Virus record (IMG/VR): IMGVR_UViG_3300027901_000022
Location: 1 to 30,695 of that record
Reading direction: 5' to 3' (one strand)
DNA from: a virus
DNA: 30,695 bases
Under the pieces are notes generated by a model that was not told the origin of the DNA, did no database searches, and saw only the letters and a program-made list of their open reading frames with translations. A program made the position numbers and the translations under genes. Every line of letters starts with the position of its first letter. The first letter of the stretch is position 1. Positions 9,401-15,576 of this stretch are shown here, piece after piece.

Positions 9401-12400
9401 CTAGTAGTTCGTCTTCGTCTTCGTCAAGTTCAAGCGAGTCATCTTCAAGTGCTGTTCCGTTTGGTTGTCCTGTAGATGTTACAATGAACACATGTACAAT
9501 AAGCGGAGGAGATCACATTTCTCTATGCAATTGTTTTGATGACGATGTGTTATGTATTAATGAATGTACTGGTGCTCCAGGTTTTGATGCTGATTTTACT
9601 TTTGAAGGATTGAATCCTTCTTTTCAATATACAGTTACTATAAGATTTAGATATAATCCTGCCAATCCTGCTCATATTATAAAATTAAGAATATATAACT
9701 ACAATACTCTTTCTTATGATAACGTAACGGCAGATTCTACAGATTTCCCACAAAATGCTAACTACCAGACTAAGGTATTTAACTTACCTAGTACAATGAC
9801 TAATTACGTTAGTGGTGGTGTGGCTGTACTTAAAACCATACATACGTCACCTGGAAATACACTTCACAAATTTTGTATAGACTGTATGAATTTAGCTGTA
9901 GGGTCATCTTCGTCAAGTTCATCCTCATCGTCACTTAGCTCTTCGTCAAGTTCCAGTAGCTCTTCATCCTCAAGTAGTTCGTCCTCAAGCTCTAGCAGTT
10001 CGTCAAGTAGCTCAAGCAGTTCGTCCTCAAGTTCTAGTAGTTCGTCCTCATCGTCAAGTAGCTCCAGTAGCTCATCTTCATTTTCTAGTAGCTCATCCTC
10101 AAGTTCAAGTAGTTCGTCTTCGTCATCCTCAAGTTCAAGTAGCTCCAGTAGCTCATCCTCAAGTTCAAGTAGCTCCAGTAGCTCATCCTCATTTTCTAGT
10201 AGTTCGTCTTCGTCTTCATCGTCAAGTAGCTCATCCTCAAGTTCAAGTAGCTCATCCTCATCCTCAAGTTCTTCTTCATTTTCTAGCAGTTCGTCCAGTT
10301 CGTCAAGTAGCTCATCGTCAAGTTCAAGTAGCTCATCGTCAAGTTCAAGTAGCTCATCGTCAAGTTCTAGTAGTTCATCCTCAAGCTCAAGCTCATCCAG
10401 TTCCAGCGAATCTTCGTCAAGTAGCTCAAGTAGCTCATCGTCAAGTTCTAGTAGTTCGTCAAGCTCAAGCTCCAGCGAATCTTCATCCAGTTCCAGCGAA
10501 TCATCGTCAAGTAGCTCAAGTAGCTCATCGTCAAGTTCTAGTAGTTCGTCAAGTTCAAGCTCCAGCGAATCTTCGTCAAGTAGCTCAAGTAGCTCATCGT
10601 CAAGTTCAAGTAGTTCGTCAAGTTCAAGCTCCAGCGAATCTTCGTCAAGTAGCTCTTCATCGTCAAGTAGCTCATCGTCAAGTTCCAGTAGCTCATCGTC
10701 AAGTTCCAGTAGTTCGTCTTCGTCATCGGAAAGTTCAAGTAGCTCTTCATCGTCAAGTAGCTCTTCCTCAAGTTCTAGTAGTTCGTCCTCAAGTTCAAGT
10801 AGCTCATCGTCAAGTTCCAGTAGTTCGTCTTCGTCATCGTCAAGTTCCAGTAGTTCGTCTTCGTCATCGGAAAGTTCAAGTAGCTCTTCATCGTCAAGCA
10901 GTTCGTCCTCAAGTTCTAGTAGTTCGTCTTCGTCAAGCTCCAGCTTTAGTAGTTCGTCAAGTTCAAGTAGCTCATCTGAAAGTTCAAGTAGCTCAAGTAG
11001 TTCGTCTTCGTCATCCTCAAGCTCAAGTAGTTCGTCTTCATCGTCAAGCAGTTCAAGTAGCTCATCGTCAAGTTCAAGTAGCTCAAGCAGTTCAAGTTCT
11101 TCCTCTGAAAGTTCAAGTAGTTCGTCTTCGTCATCGTCAAGTTCCAGTAGTTCGTCTTCGTCATCGTCAAGTTCAAGTAGCTCATCGTCAAGCTCTAGTA
11201 GTTCATCTTCGTCAAGCTCCAGCTTTAGTAGTTCGTCAAGCTCTTCATCAGAATCATCTTCCTCAAGTAGCTCCAGCGAATCAAGTAGCTCATCCTCAAG
11301 TTCAAGCAGTTCGTCCTCAAGTTCTAGCAGTTCGTCTTCGTCAAGCTCCAGTAAATCAAGTTCAAGTAGCTCAAGTAGCTCATCTGAAAGTTCATCTTCG
11401 TCAAGCAGTTCGTTCTCTTCGTCAAGTAGCTCAAGTAGCTCATCCAGTTCGTCAAGCAGTTCGTCCTCAAGCTCCAGCGAATCAAGTAGTTCAAGCAGTT
11501 CGTCCTCAAGTTCTAGTAGTTCCTCCTCATCTTCTTTTAGCTCATCCTCATCCAGTTCATCAAGCAGTTCGTCCTCAAGTTCTAGTAGTTCGTCAAGCTC
11601 AAGCTCCAGTAAATCAAGTTCAAGTAGCTCCAGTAGCTCATCTGAAAGTTCATCTTCGTCAAGTAGCTCATCCAGTTCGTCAAGCAGTTCGTCCTCAAGT
11701 TCTAGTAGTTCGTCTTCGTCAAGCTCTTCAAGTAGCTCATCCTCAAGTTCAAGTAGCTCATCCTCAAGTTCAAGTAGTTCGTCTTCGTCAAGCTCCAGTT
11801 CTCTAAGCTCTTCAAGCTCTAGTAGTTCATCCAGCGAATCATCTTCGTCAAGCAGTTCGTCCTCAAGTTCTAGTAGTTCGTCTTCGTCAAGCAGTTCATC
11901 CTCATCCAGTTCTTCCTCATCTGAATCATCTTCAAGCTCAAGCGAATCAAGCTCAAGCTCCAGTATTAGTTCATCTTCAATTTCTTCTTCCTCATCATCA
12001 GTTAGCTCATCGTCAGTTAGCTCATCGTCATCTAGTAAATCTTCGTCAAGTGAATCTTCGTCAAGTTCGTCAAGTTCGTCTAGCGAATCAAGTTCTAGCA
12101 GTTCCAGTTCTGTTAGCTCAAGCAGTTCGTCACGGTCATCTTCGTCAAGCTCAAGTTCGTCAAGCTTTAGCAGTTCGTCAAGCTCAAGTTCGTCAAGCGT
12201 AAGCAGTTCTTCTTCTTCGTCCAGCGAATCAAGTTCAAGCAGTTCAAGTTCTTCCTCTGAAAGTTCATCCTCTTCATCAAGCTCCAGTTCGTCAAGCAGT
12301 TCTGAATCATCCTCTTCAAGCTCAAGTTCGTCAAGCAGTTCGTCCTCATCCAGTTCTTCCTCAAGTTCGTCAAGCAGTTCCAGCGTGAGCAGTTCCAGTA

Positions 12401-13146
12401 GTTCTGTATCTTCGTCAAGTTCCAGCGTGAGTTCTTCTTCAAGTAGTTCCTCATCTGTGAGTTCTTCTTCGTCAAGTGAAAGTTCATCTTCGTCTTCGTC
12501 CAGTTCGTCTTCGTCTTCGTCAAGCTCCAGTTCCGTAAGTTCCTCATCCAGTTCATCTTCGTCAAGTAGCTCATCGTCCTCAAGCTCAAGTTCTTCAAGT
12601 TCAAGTTCCTCAAGTAGTTCGGTTAGCTCATCTTCAAGCTCTGTATCATCTTCTTCTTCGTCATTTAGTTCATCCTCATTTAGCTTTAGTTCTTCAAGCT
12701 CCAGCTTGTCTTCAAGCTCTTCGTCTAAGTCATCGTCTTCCTCATCATTTAGAGAAGAAGGAGGAGGAGGATATCCTGTATATCCTGTAGCACCAAGAAG
12801 ACCAGAATTTATTTGGTTCGATATTTCTTCCTCTTCGTCAAGTAGCTCTTCGTCAATATCCAGTAGCTATAGCAGTAGTTCATGGTCATCAACCTCAAGC
12901 TCTTCAAGTGTGAGCAGTTCTTCAAGCTCAAGTGCTATCAAAGTTACTGTACAGATACCAAAGAAATTTAATAAACAAATGATAATAAAGGTAACGGAGC
13001 CTAAGAGGAAGAAACCAAAGAAAGAAATTAGAATCAATGTTACCTTGAAAGAAGAAGTAAAAGAAGATTTGATTAAAGCCATACCAGCAAAGGAGAAAAC
13101 AAAACAAGCGATTGGAATAGATATAAAAACGATCAAATCTAGTTAA
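6442..13146 (+). CDS. Giant modular poly-serine virion protein (2234 aa)
   Basis: AAGGAA precedes ATG 6442. Order of modules: three tandem repeats of about 120 residues (roughly 3-122, 127-244, 247-365), each with an (S)QATATA/TSTL start, a LTPGAGNYI-like block and an EIRW near its end; a Ser linker; a WGHDTGVEED module shared with the upstream gene; a Cys-containing beta-rich domain (about 560-815); Ser linkers; a Cys-rich domain (about 1010-1150); roughly 950 residues of almost pure Ser with scattered Glu, Phe, Val, Leu and Lys; a Gly/Pro/Tyr patch (EEGGGGYPVYPV); a last Ser linker; and a basic C-terminus (EPKRKKPKKE). No membrane anchor or LPXTG motif is seen. Very probably an extended surface fibre with globular domains on flexible Ser stalks. 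Confidence 0.75.
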   Translation: MPVSQATATASTTTTSATYGLLSGMTLTPGAGNYILSFDASAQCSDESRVFFQVFVNGVAVGHTQRVFFMEGSIVNRQTSVKIYAYLPNVGAGQAVEIRWYRDTAGTATCYDRTLVLQKVNASDISQATATALTNTTSTTNVQMNSMTLTPGVAGNYIIYFSSSIYGTSEADNYLSVYINGVQVTHSIRRNFQDASTPNTEYIFGLVIGASVGASDTIEIRWRTSSGDTAYARSRTLIAQRITSYNQVTGTSTLQTTSATYGLMGSMAITPAAGSYIAFFTTSVYLSTSTNSEIRYTLYSAGAQIAHTARISEYDSSYDQITPLPAATHAYITGLTGSQQVDVRWNRETGTANVINRTFVLVPAEVSSSSSSTSSSSSSFSGSSSSSSSSSSLSSSSSSSSSSSSSSSSSSSSSSSSSSSSSSSSSSSSSSSSTSSSSTSSSSASKATVTWGHDTGVEEDVARDFSGNWELSNVTVSGSGDSETLTFWCPTATAISEEWLLGAMSSAQIVLDKYDALAEGPAIGVEYKTSTTKIGLGSIGWTPYNGNEFTSLGWVQIRIFKGLDVHAEAGILGSTATDSVSASISIPPSGYYAEPCGCPLNRVVVAGVSWEDASTGSYVASCQFNGIDMTLISGAEAVAPNSRISNIQLYAIYENQLPSVGGEYTITAQISGANEPDVQPYLTAVVLQDIKQRIPEVSKTIEIQRAAGLQTFSHSVPVSAGDSFSHIILHHLINSEGIGDSPPSGGVYLSHSNSQIEVFNEANDNSTVGLTYKTVPSGGGTYTWSHTLSSGVIIQRHMIFASLWDREPCLNPTTIDDVTLTSSSSSSSSESSSSSSSSSSSSLSSSSSSLSSSCPPTIIEDIGLQSSSSSSSSSSQSSSSSSSSSSSSSSSSSSSSSSSSSSSSSSSSSSESSSSSSSSSSSSSSSSSSSSSSSSSSSSSSSSSSSSSSSSSSSSSSYSSSSSSSSSSSSSSSSSSSSSSSSSSSSSSSSSSSSSSSSESSSSAVPFGCPVDVTMNTCTISGGDHISLCNCFDDDVLCINECTGAPGFDADFTFEGLNPSFQYTVTIRFRYNPANPAHIIKLRIYNYNTLSYDNVTADSTDFPQNANYQTKVFNLPSTMTNYVSGGVAVLKTIHTSPGNTLHKFCIDCMNLAVGSSSSSSSSSSLSSSSSSSSSSSSSSSSSSSSSSSSSSSSSSSSSSSSSSSSSSSSSSSSFSSSSSSSSSSSSSSSSSSSSSSSSSSSSSSSSSSSSFSSSSSSSSSSSSSSSSSSSSSSSSSSSSFSSSSSSSSSSSSSSSSSSSSSSSSSSSSSSSSSSSSSSSSSSESSSSSSSSSSSSSSSSSSSSSSESSSSSSESSSSSSSSSSSSSSSSSSSSSSESSSSSSSSSSSSSSSSSSSSSSESSSSSSSSSSSSSSSSSSSSSSSSSSSSSSESSSSSSSSSSSSSSSSSSSSSSSSSSSSSSSSSSSSSSSSSSSSSSESSSSSSSSSSSSSSSSSSSSSSSSFSSSSSSSSSSESSSSSSSSSSSSSSSSSSSSSSSSSSSSSSSSSSSSSSSSSSESSSSSSSSSSSSSSSSSSSSSSSSSSSSSSSSSSSSSSFSSSSSSSSESSSSSSSSESSSSSSSSSSSSSSSSSSSSSSSSKSSSSSSSSSSESSSSSSSSFSSSSSSSSSSSSSSSSSSSSSESSSSSSSSSSSSSSSSSSFSSSSSSSSSSSSSSSSSSSSSSSSKSSSSSSSSSSESSSSSSSSSSSSSSSSSSSSSSSSSSSSSSSSSSSSSSSSSSSSSSSSSSSSLSSSSSSSSSSESSSSSSSSSSSSSSSSSSSSSSSSSSSSESSSSSSESSSSSSISSSSISSSSSSVSSSSVSSSSSSKSSSSESSSSSSSSSSESSSSSSSSVSSSSSSRSSSSSSSSSSFSSSSSSSSSSVSSSSSSSSESSSSSSSSSSESSSSSSSSSSSSSSESSSSSSSSSSSSSSSSSSSSSSSSSSVSSSSSSVSSSSSSVSSSSSSSSSVSSSSSSESSSSSSSSSSSSSSSSSSVSSSSSSSSSSSSSSSSSSSSSSSSSSSSVSSSSSSVSSSSSSFSSSSFSFSSSSSSLSSSSSSKSSSSSSFREEGGGGYPVYPVAPRRPEFIWFDISSSSSSSSSSISSSYSSSSWSSTSSSSSVSSSSSSSAIKVTVQIPKKFNKQMIIKVTEPKRKKPKKEIRINVTLKEEVKEDLIKAIPAKEKTKQAIGIDIKTIKSS
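9904..12753 (+). repeat. Poly-serine-coding low-complexity tract
   Basis: About 2.85 kb encodes nearly uninterrupted serine, using all six Ser codons intermixed (TCN and AGY). Non-Ser residues are single substitutions, chiefly Glu (GAA), then Phe, Val, Leu and Lys. Shorter tracts lie at about 5965-6070, 7532-7773, 8906-9000, 9034-9450 and 12824-12938. The frame is maintained throughout, although antisense and alternate frames are also largely open. Confidence 0.9.
10402..10655 (+). repeat. 69-bp tandem repeats inside the serine tract
   Basis: The landmark TCCAGCGAATC (Ser-Ser-Glu-Ser) starts at 10402, 10471, 10492, 10561 and 10630. The spacings are 69, 21, 69 and 69 bases, i.e. 23-codon units plus one 7-codon partial duplication. 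Sequence between landmarks is near identical, indicating recent in-frame duplication. Confidence 0.8.
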
Positions 13147-13151
13147 AATTT

Positions 13152-13159
13152 TATAAATA
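13152..13159 (+). promoter_or_regulatory. T4-late-type TATAAATA box
   Basis: The octamer begins 5 bases after the stop of the giant serine gene and ends 35 bases before the ATG at 13195, similar in spacing to the other boxes. It would start the head/scaffold-type operon. Confidence 0.5.
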
Positions 13160-13194
13160 TTAATGAAAGCTTATACATTTTAGGAGAAGTAATT

Positions 13195-13806
13195 ATGAAT
13201 ATCAAAATAAATGAACCTAAAACATTAGAATTTAACGTAGATACAAAAGGATGTAAAGAAGAGGATCTTAAAGGATATTTAAGATTTGTCTTTGAAGATG
13301 TAGAGTATGGATTTCCTGCTACTTTTAAATCTGGCACTATTAGAGTAAAAGTTCCAGCTTTCCAAACTCTTTTAAGTAATCGTCTTACAGAATCTATTTC
13401 TAATCACAAAGAAGTTACTGTAAATGCTCGACTAGACATTGTGGCTAACAATGAAGCTTTCGTGACTCCTTGGGAAAATGAAATAGACATTGAGGTTCCT
13501 GTAGACATTCAAGTTAAAGAAGAGAAGAAGTCTGTTATCACAGAGAAGAAAAAAATGAATGTCAACGATCCTAAGTTATTTGAAGCATTTGACGATGCCG
13601 TTAAAACCAGCAAGTTTAAAGATGCATTGGAAAAGGACATCAAACCAGAAGTGAAAGTGGATGAACCTAAAGAAGAAGACGTAGATGAGATGTGTGGAGC
13701 GGATCATAAGAAGAAGAAAAAGAAAGTTAAAGAAGATCCAGATCCAGTTCCAGTCAAATCTAGGTTAGCTCAATCACTAGCTGAAATTTACGTTAAGGAG
13801 AAATAA
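13195..13806 (+). CDS. Putative head/scaffold-associated phage protein
   Basis: This 203-residue protein follows GGAGAAG. Residues 1-105 look like a compact beta domain (GYLRFVFEDVEYGFPATF, GTIRVKVPAF, an EVTVNARLDI strand and TPWENEIDIEVPV). The C-terminal half is highly charged, Lys/Glu-rich and probably disordered or helical, with a K-run (residues about 172-178) and a single Cys. This layout is common for phage prohead core or accessory head proteins, but I cannot name a homologue. First gene of the operon that contains the tagged small proteins. Confidence 0.55.
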   Translation: MNIKINEPKTLEFNVDTKGCKEEDLKGYLRFVFEDVEYGFPATFKSGTIRVKVPAFQTLLSNRLTESISNHKEVTVNARLDIVANNEAFVTPWENEIDIEVPVDIQVKEEKKSVITEKKKMNVNDPKLFEAFDDAVKTSKFKDALEKDIKPEVKVDEPKEEDVDEMCGADHKKKKKKVKEDPDPVPVKSRLAQSLAEIYVKEK

Positions 13807-13808
13807 TT

Positions 13809-14030
13809 ATGCCAGTCAAACCAGAGAAAGGACAAAAGAGATGGCAGTATATGGATAAGTGTATGCATGAGATCACTCATAAATCAAAAAAAGAAAGATC
13901 ACATGAACAAAGACTAGCCATTTGTTTAGGACAATGGGCTGAATTCTCTAACGAAGATGCCATATTGAATAAATTTGATTTACTTCTAATTGGAGAAGAG
14001 ATGAAATGTCCAGAAGGACAAAAATACTGA
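13809..14030 (+). CDS. Small head-region protein; frame probably continues past its TGA
   Basis: The conventional frame gives 73 residues. Residues 1-47 are basic, with KKERSHEQRLAICLGQW, a pattern seen in small phage head proteins (HEQ..AICL..W). Residues 50-63 (AILNKFDLLLIGEE) match the tag found at the N-termini of neighbouring proteins, here internal and ending in I-G-E. The frame then reads KCPEGQKY and meets TGA at 14028. After it the same frame continues PVKGECVPVGTG and runs to a TGA at 14118 that overlaps the next gene's ATG. The sibling at 14556-15020 carries the unbroken version (CPKGQVW...RKCVP). The full product would therefore be 103 codons including the recoded one. Confidence 0.65.
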   Translation: MPVKPEKGQKRWQYMDKCMHEITHKSKKERSHEQRLAICLGQWAEFSNEDAILNKFDLLLIGEEMKCPEGQKY

Positions 14031-14120
14031 CCAGTTAAAGGTGAATGTGTACCAGTTGGTACAGGAAGAAAAATCAGACAAAGACAAAGACAAGGCAATG
14101 GAAAGGGAATGGGAGAATGA
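14028..14120 (+). other. Probable UGA-readthrough extension of the preceding gene
   Basis: The in-frame TGA at 14028-14030 is followed by C, the leakiest bacterial stop context. The 29 codons after it keep the C-x(n)-C spacing of the CPxGQ...CVP motif, end in a basic Gln/Arg/Gly tail, and stop in an ATGA overlap with the gene at 14117, the same coupling used throughout this operon. The decoded residue is unknown; the sibling has Trp-Asp near this position. Confidence 0.55.
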
Positions 14121-14518
14121 CTCTAATTGATAAAATAGACAGATTACTAGTAGAACGCTATAGTGGGCCTACCGTTACTGTTACATGGGAGTTATGTGAT
14201 CCTAAAGACTGGGATGGAGACACATGTACAGAAGTAGACATTAATCTTGGATTCTATCACACACCAGAAGAAAAAGAAATGGGATATATAAGAGTTCCAG
14301 AAACCTTTGAATTAGAAACAGTAGAGTTCGCTGAAAATATTACATACATGGGAAAGAAATATCGCTATGGACAAGCATTTCCAAAGCAATTAAGAAAACA
14401 TGTCATGCAGTTTAGAGATCCTGTAGGACGTGCTGGATTCAAAAAAGGAAACTGGGAGTCATTTGTTAATAGGCAATTGTATGAAAAACTTGGTGTAGAA
14501 CATAGATACATAGCGTAA
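14117..14518 (+). CDS. Hypothetical protein with N-terminal tag
   Basis: This 133-residue protein begins MTLIDKIDRLLVERYSG, the tag shared across this operon, with L-V-E as the possible protease site. The body contains TVTVTWELCDPKDWDGDTC, GFYHTPEEKEMGYIR and a basic C-terminal half (RKHVMQFRDPVGRAGFKKG). Start 14117 overlaps the upstream TGA (ATGA); an earlier GTG at 14045 is rejected because the tag defines the N-terminus. I do not recognise the body. A capsid-internal or head-associated role is inferred from the tag. Confidence 0.65.
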   Translation: MTLIDKIDRLLVERYSGPTVTVTWELCDPKDWDGDTCTEVDINLGFYHTPEEKEMGYIRVPETFELETVEFAENITYMGKKYRYGQAFPKQLRKHVMQFRDPVGRAGFKKGNWESFVNRQLYEKLGVEHRYIA

Positions 14519-14526
14519 ATAGTTTG

Positions 14527-14555
14527 TTTACATTTACTTCCGAGTGGGGTATAAT
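14527..14555 (+). promoter_or_regulatory. Sigma70-type promoter overlapping a start codon
   Basis: TTTACA (14527-14532), 17 bases, TATAAT (14550-14555). The -10 box abuts the ATG at 14556, so transcription should start near 14562, inside the downstream gene. It may therefore feed genes from 15020 onward rather than the one it touches. Confidence 0.5.
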
Positions 14556-15020
14556 ATGGACATCATTAATAAAATAGATAAACTACTAGGAGATCAAACT
14601 TCTGGAGCCACCACTACAGGTAACGTAGCAACTAACCTAGCTAAAGGACATGTAGATGTTATAGGTGGTGTACGTAGAGGAGTGAGTAGTATAGGTTATC
14701 AATGTCCGAAAGGTCAAGTATGGGATAAGACTACAAGGAAATGTGTTCCTTCAAAGAATGAGTCAAGTGTTGTGGGAGGATCATATATAGCTGGAAGTAC
14801 AGTTAACATTGTGGGATCTGGACAAACCAGAGTTTGGGGAGACAGGCTCAGATGGATGATTGACCTTGATAGGAAAGAACCAGTAGAAGAAGAAATACCA
14901 GATAAAGCAGAACAAAATATTGAGATGAGGAAAGGATTAAAGTTTAACAACATATTAGGAGCCTACGTTCCGCAAGGAGATACGGAGATTGAGCCAAGAT
15001 ATGTTGAAGGAGAAGTATGA
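14556..15020 (+). CDS. Tagged protein with CPxGQ...CVP motif
   Basis: This 154-residue protein has N-terminus MDIINKIDKLLGDQTSG, closely matching the operon tag but with Gly-Asp in place of xE. It continues through a Gly/Thr-rich linker and a YQCPKGQVWDKTTRKCVPS motif at about residues 48-66, then a Gly/Val-rich stretch and an acidic region (PVEEEIPDKAEQ). The Cys motif also occurs in the gene at 13809. ATG 14556 is chosen over an upstream GTG at 14544 because the tag starts at Met-Asp. The stop TGA overlaps the next gene's start. Family unknown; head-associated by context. Confidence 0.6.
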   Translation: MDIINKIDKLLGDQTSGATTTGNVATNLAKGHVDVIGGVRRGVSSIGYQCPKGQVWDKTTRKCVPSKNESSVVGGSYIAGSTVNIVGSGQTRVWGDRLRWMIDLDRKEPVEEEIPDKAEQNIEMRKGLKFNNILGAYVPQGDTEIEPRYVEGEV

Positions 15021-15235
15021 TGAACTTAGTAGACAAATATTTGAAAGAAGACATGATTATTGAAGCTAGTAAAATGTATAAAAGCTTTGCTGATAGAATA
15101 AAAAGAGCCAAATCTGCTAAAGACATAACTAAGGTTTTAGGAGATATCAAAAAAGCCGTTAATACTAAAGATATAGACCAGAAAGAAGCTATAAAATTAG
15201 CTGATATGGCAGATGATAGATTGGAGGAAGTATAA
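15020..15235 (+). CDS. Small helical protein with N-terminal tag
   Basis: This 71-residue protein begins MNLVDKYLKEDMIIEA, the tag with L-K-E as possible cleavage site. The rest is Lys/Asp/Ala-rich and strongly helical (FADRIKRAKSAKDITKV, KEAIKLADMADDRLEEV). Two consecutive ATGs (15017 and 15020) are available. AAGGAG is 4 bases before the first and 7 before the second, so 15020 is preferred. Possibly a scaffold or internal head protein. Confidence 0.6.
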   Translation: MNLVDKYLKEDMIIEASKMYKSFADRIKRAKSAKDITKVLGDIKKAVNTKDIDQKEAIKLADMADDRLEEV

Positions 15236-15532
15236 ATGTCTGATATAGATATTCTAGACAAAATTGAAGTAGAACAGTTAATCCAAGACACAAAAGAATT
15301 CATGGAAGATCCAGAGCTTGCAGAAGCCGCTGTTAAAACCGCTGGCTGGACAAAATCTTCTGTAGAAAAATTTGGGAAGACAATCGGAAAAGAACCTGGG
15401 AAAAAAGGATTCTTTGATGCATGTGTTATGAAGATGAAGGGAAGGGTAAACGATCCAGAAGGATTTTGTGCAAGTCTTAAAGACAAATACTACGGAAATA
15501 CGGACTGGAGAGGAAAAGACAAAGAGAAGTGA
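15236..15532 (+). CDS. Phage head-region protein with KMKGRV..PEGFCASL motif
   Basis: This 98-residue protein follows GGAGG. The N-terminus MSDIDILDKIEVEQLIQ resembles the operon tag, shifted by three residues. The C-terminal half has FFDACVMKMKGRVNDPEGFCASLKDKYYG, matching a small conserved block common in phage head operons (MKGK...P.AFCAWLH.K). Its TGA stop at 15530 overlaps a GTG that begins the possible extension of the next gene. The function of this block is not established to my knowledge. Confidence 0.65.
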   Translation: MSDIDILDKIEVEQLIQDTKEFMEDPELAEAAVKTAGWTKSSVEKFGKTIGKEPGKKGFFDACVMKMKGRVNDPEGFCASLKDKYYGNTDWRGKDKEK

Positions 15533-15576
15533 AGCTAAAGCAATTTCTTAAAGAAGGTCAATGACCGCTTCAAACC
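15529..15576 (+). other. Probable N-terminal tag of the next protein, separated by an in-frame TGA
   Basis: In the frame of the gene at 15577, a GTG at 15529 (overlapping the upstream stop as GTGA) reads VKLKQFLKEGQ, then TGA (15562-15564) followed by C, then PLQT and the Met at 15577. The peptide before TGA resembles the tags nearby (compare MRLKEYL on the minus strand) and ends with L-K-E. ATG 15577 itself has no ribosome site, supporting initiation upstream with UGA decoded. Confidence 0.45.

Noticed and set aside
10402-10698. Regular 69-bp repeats considered as a CRISPR array
   Set aside because: Units are coding, contiguous and without unique spacers.
9098-12613. Several antisense open frames rich in Trp, Asn, Leu and Lys opposite the serine tract
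   Set aside because: They are by-products of Ser-codon repeats read backwards, lack ribosome sites and have highly repetitive composition.
14944-15486. A 180-codon antisense open frame
   Set aside because: It opposes three coupled rightward genes with ribosome sites and matching tags.
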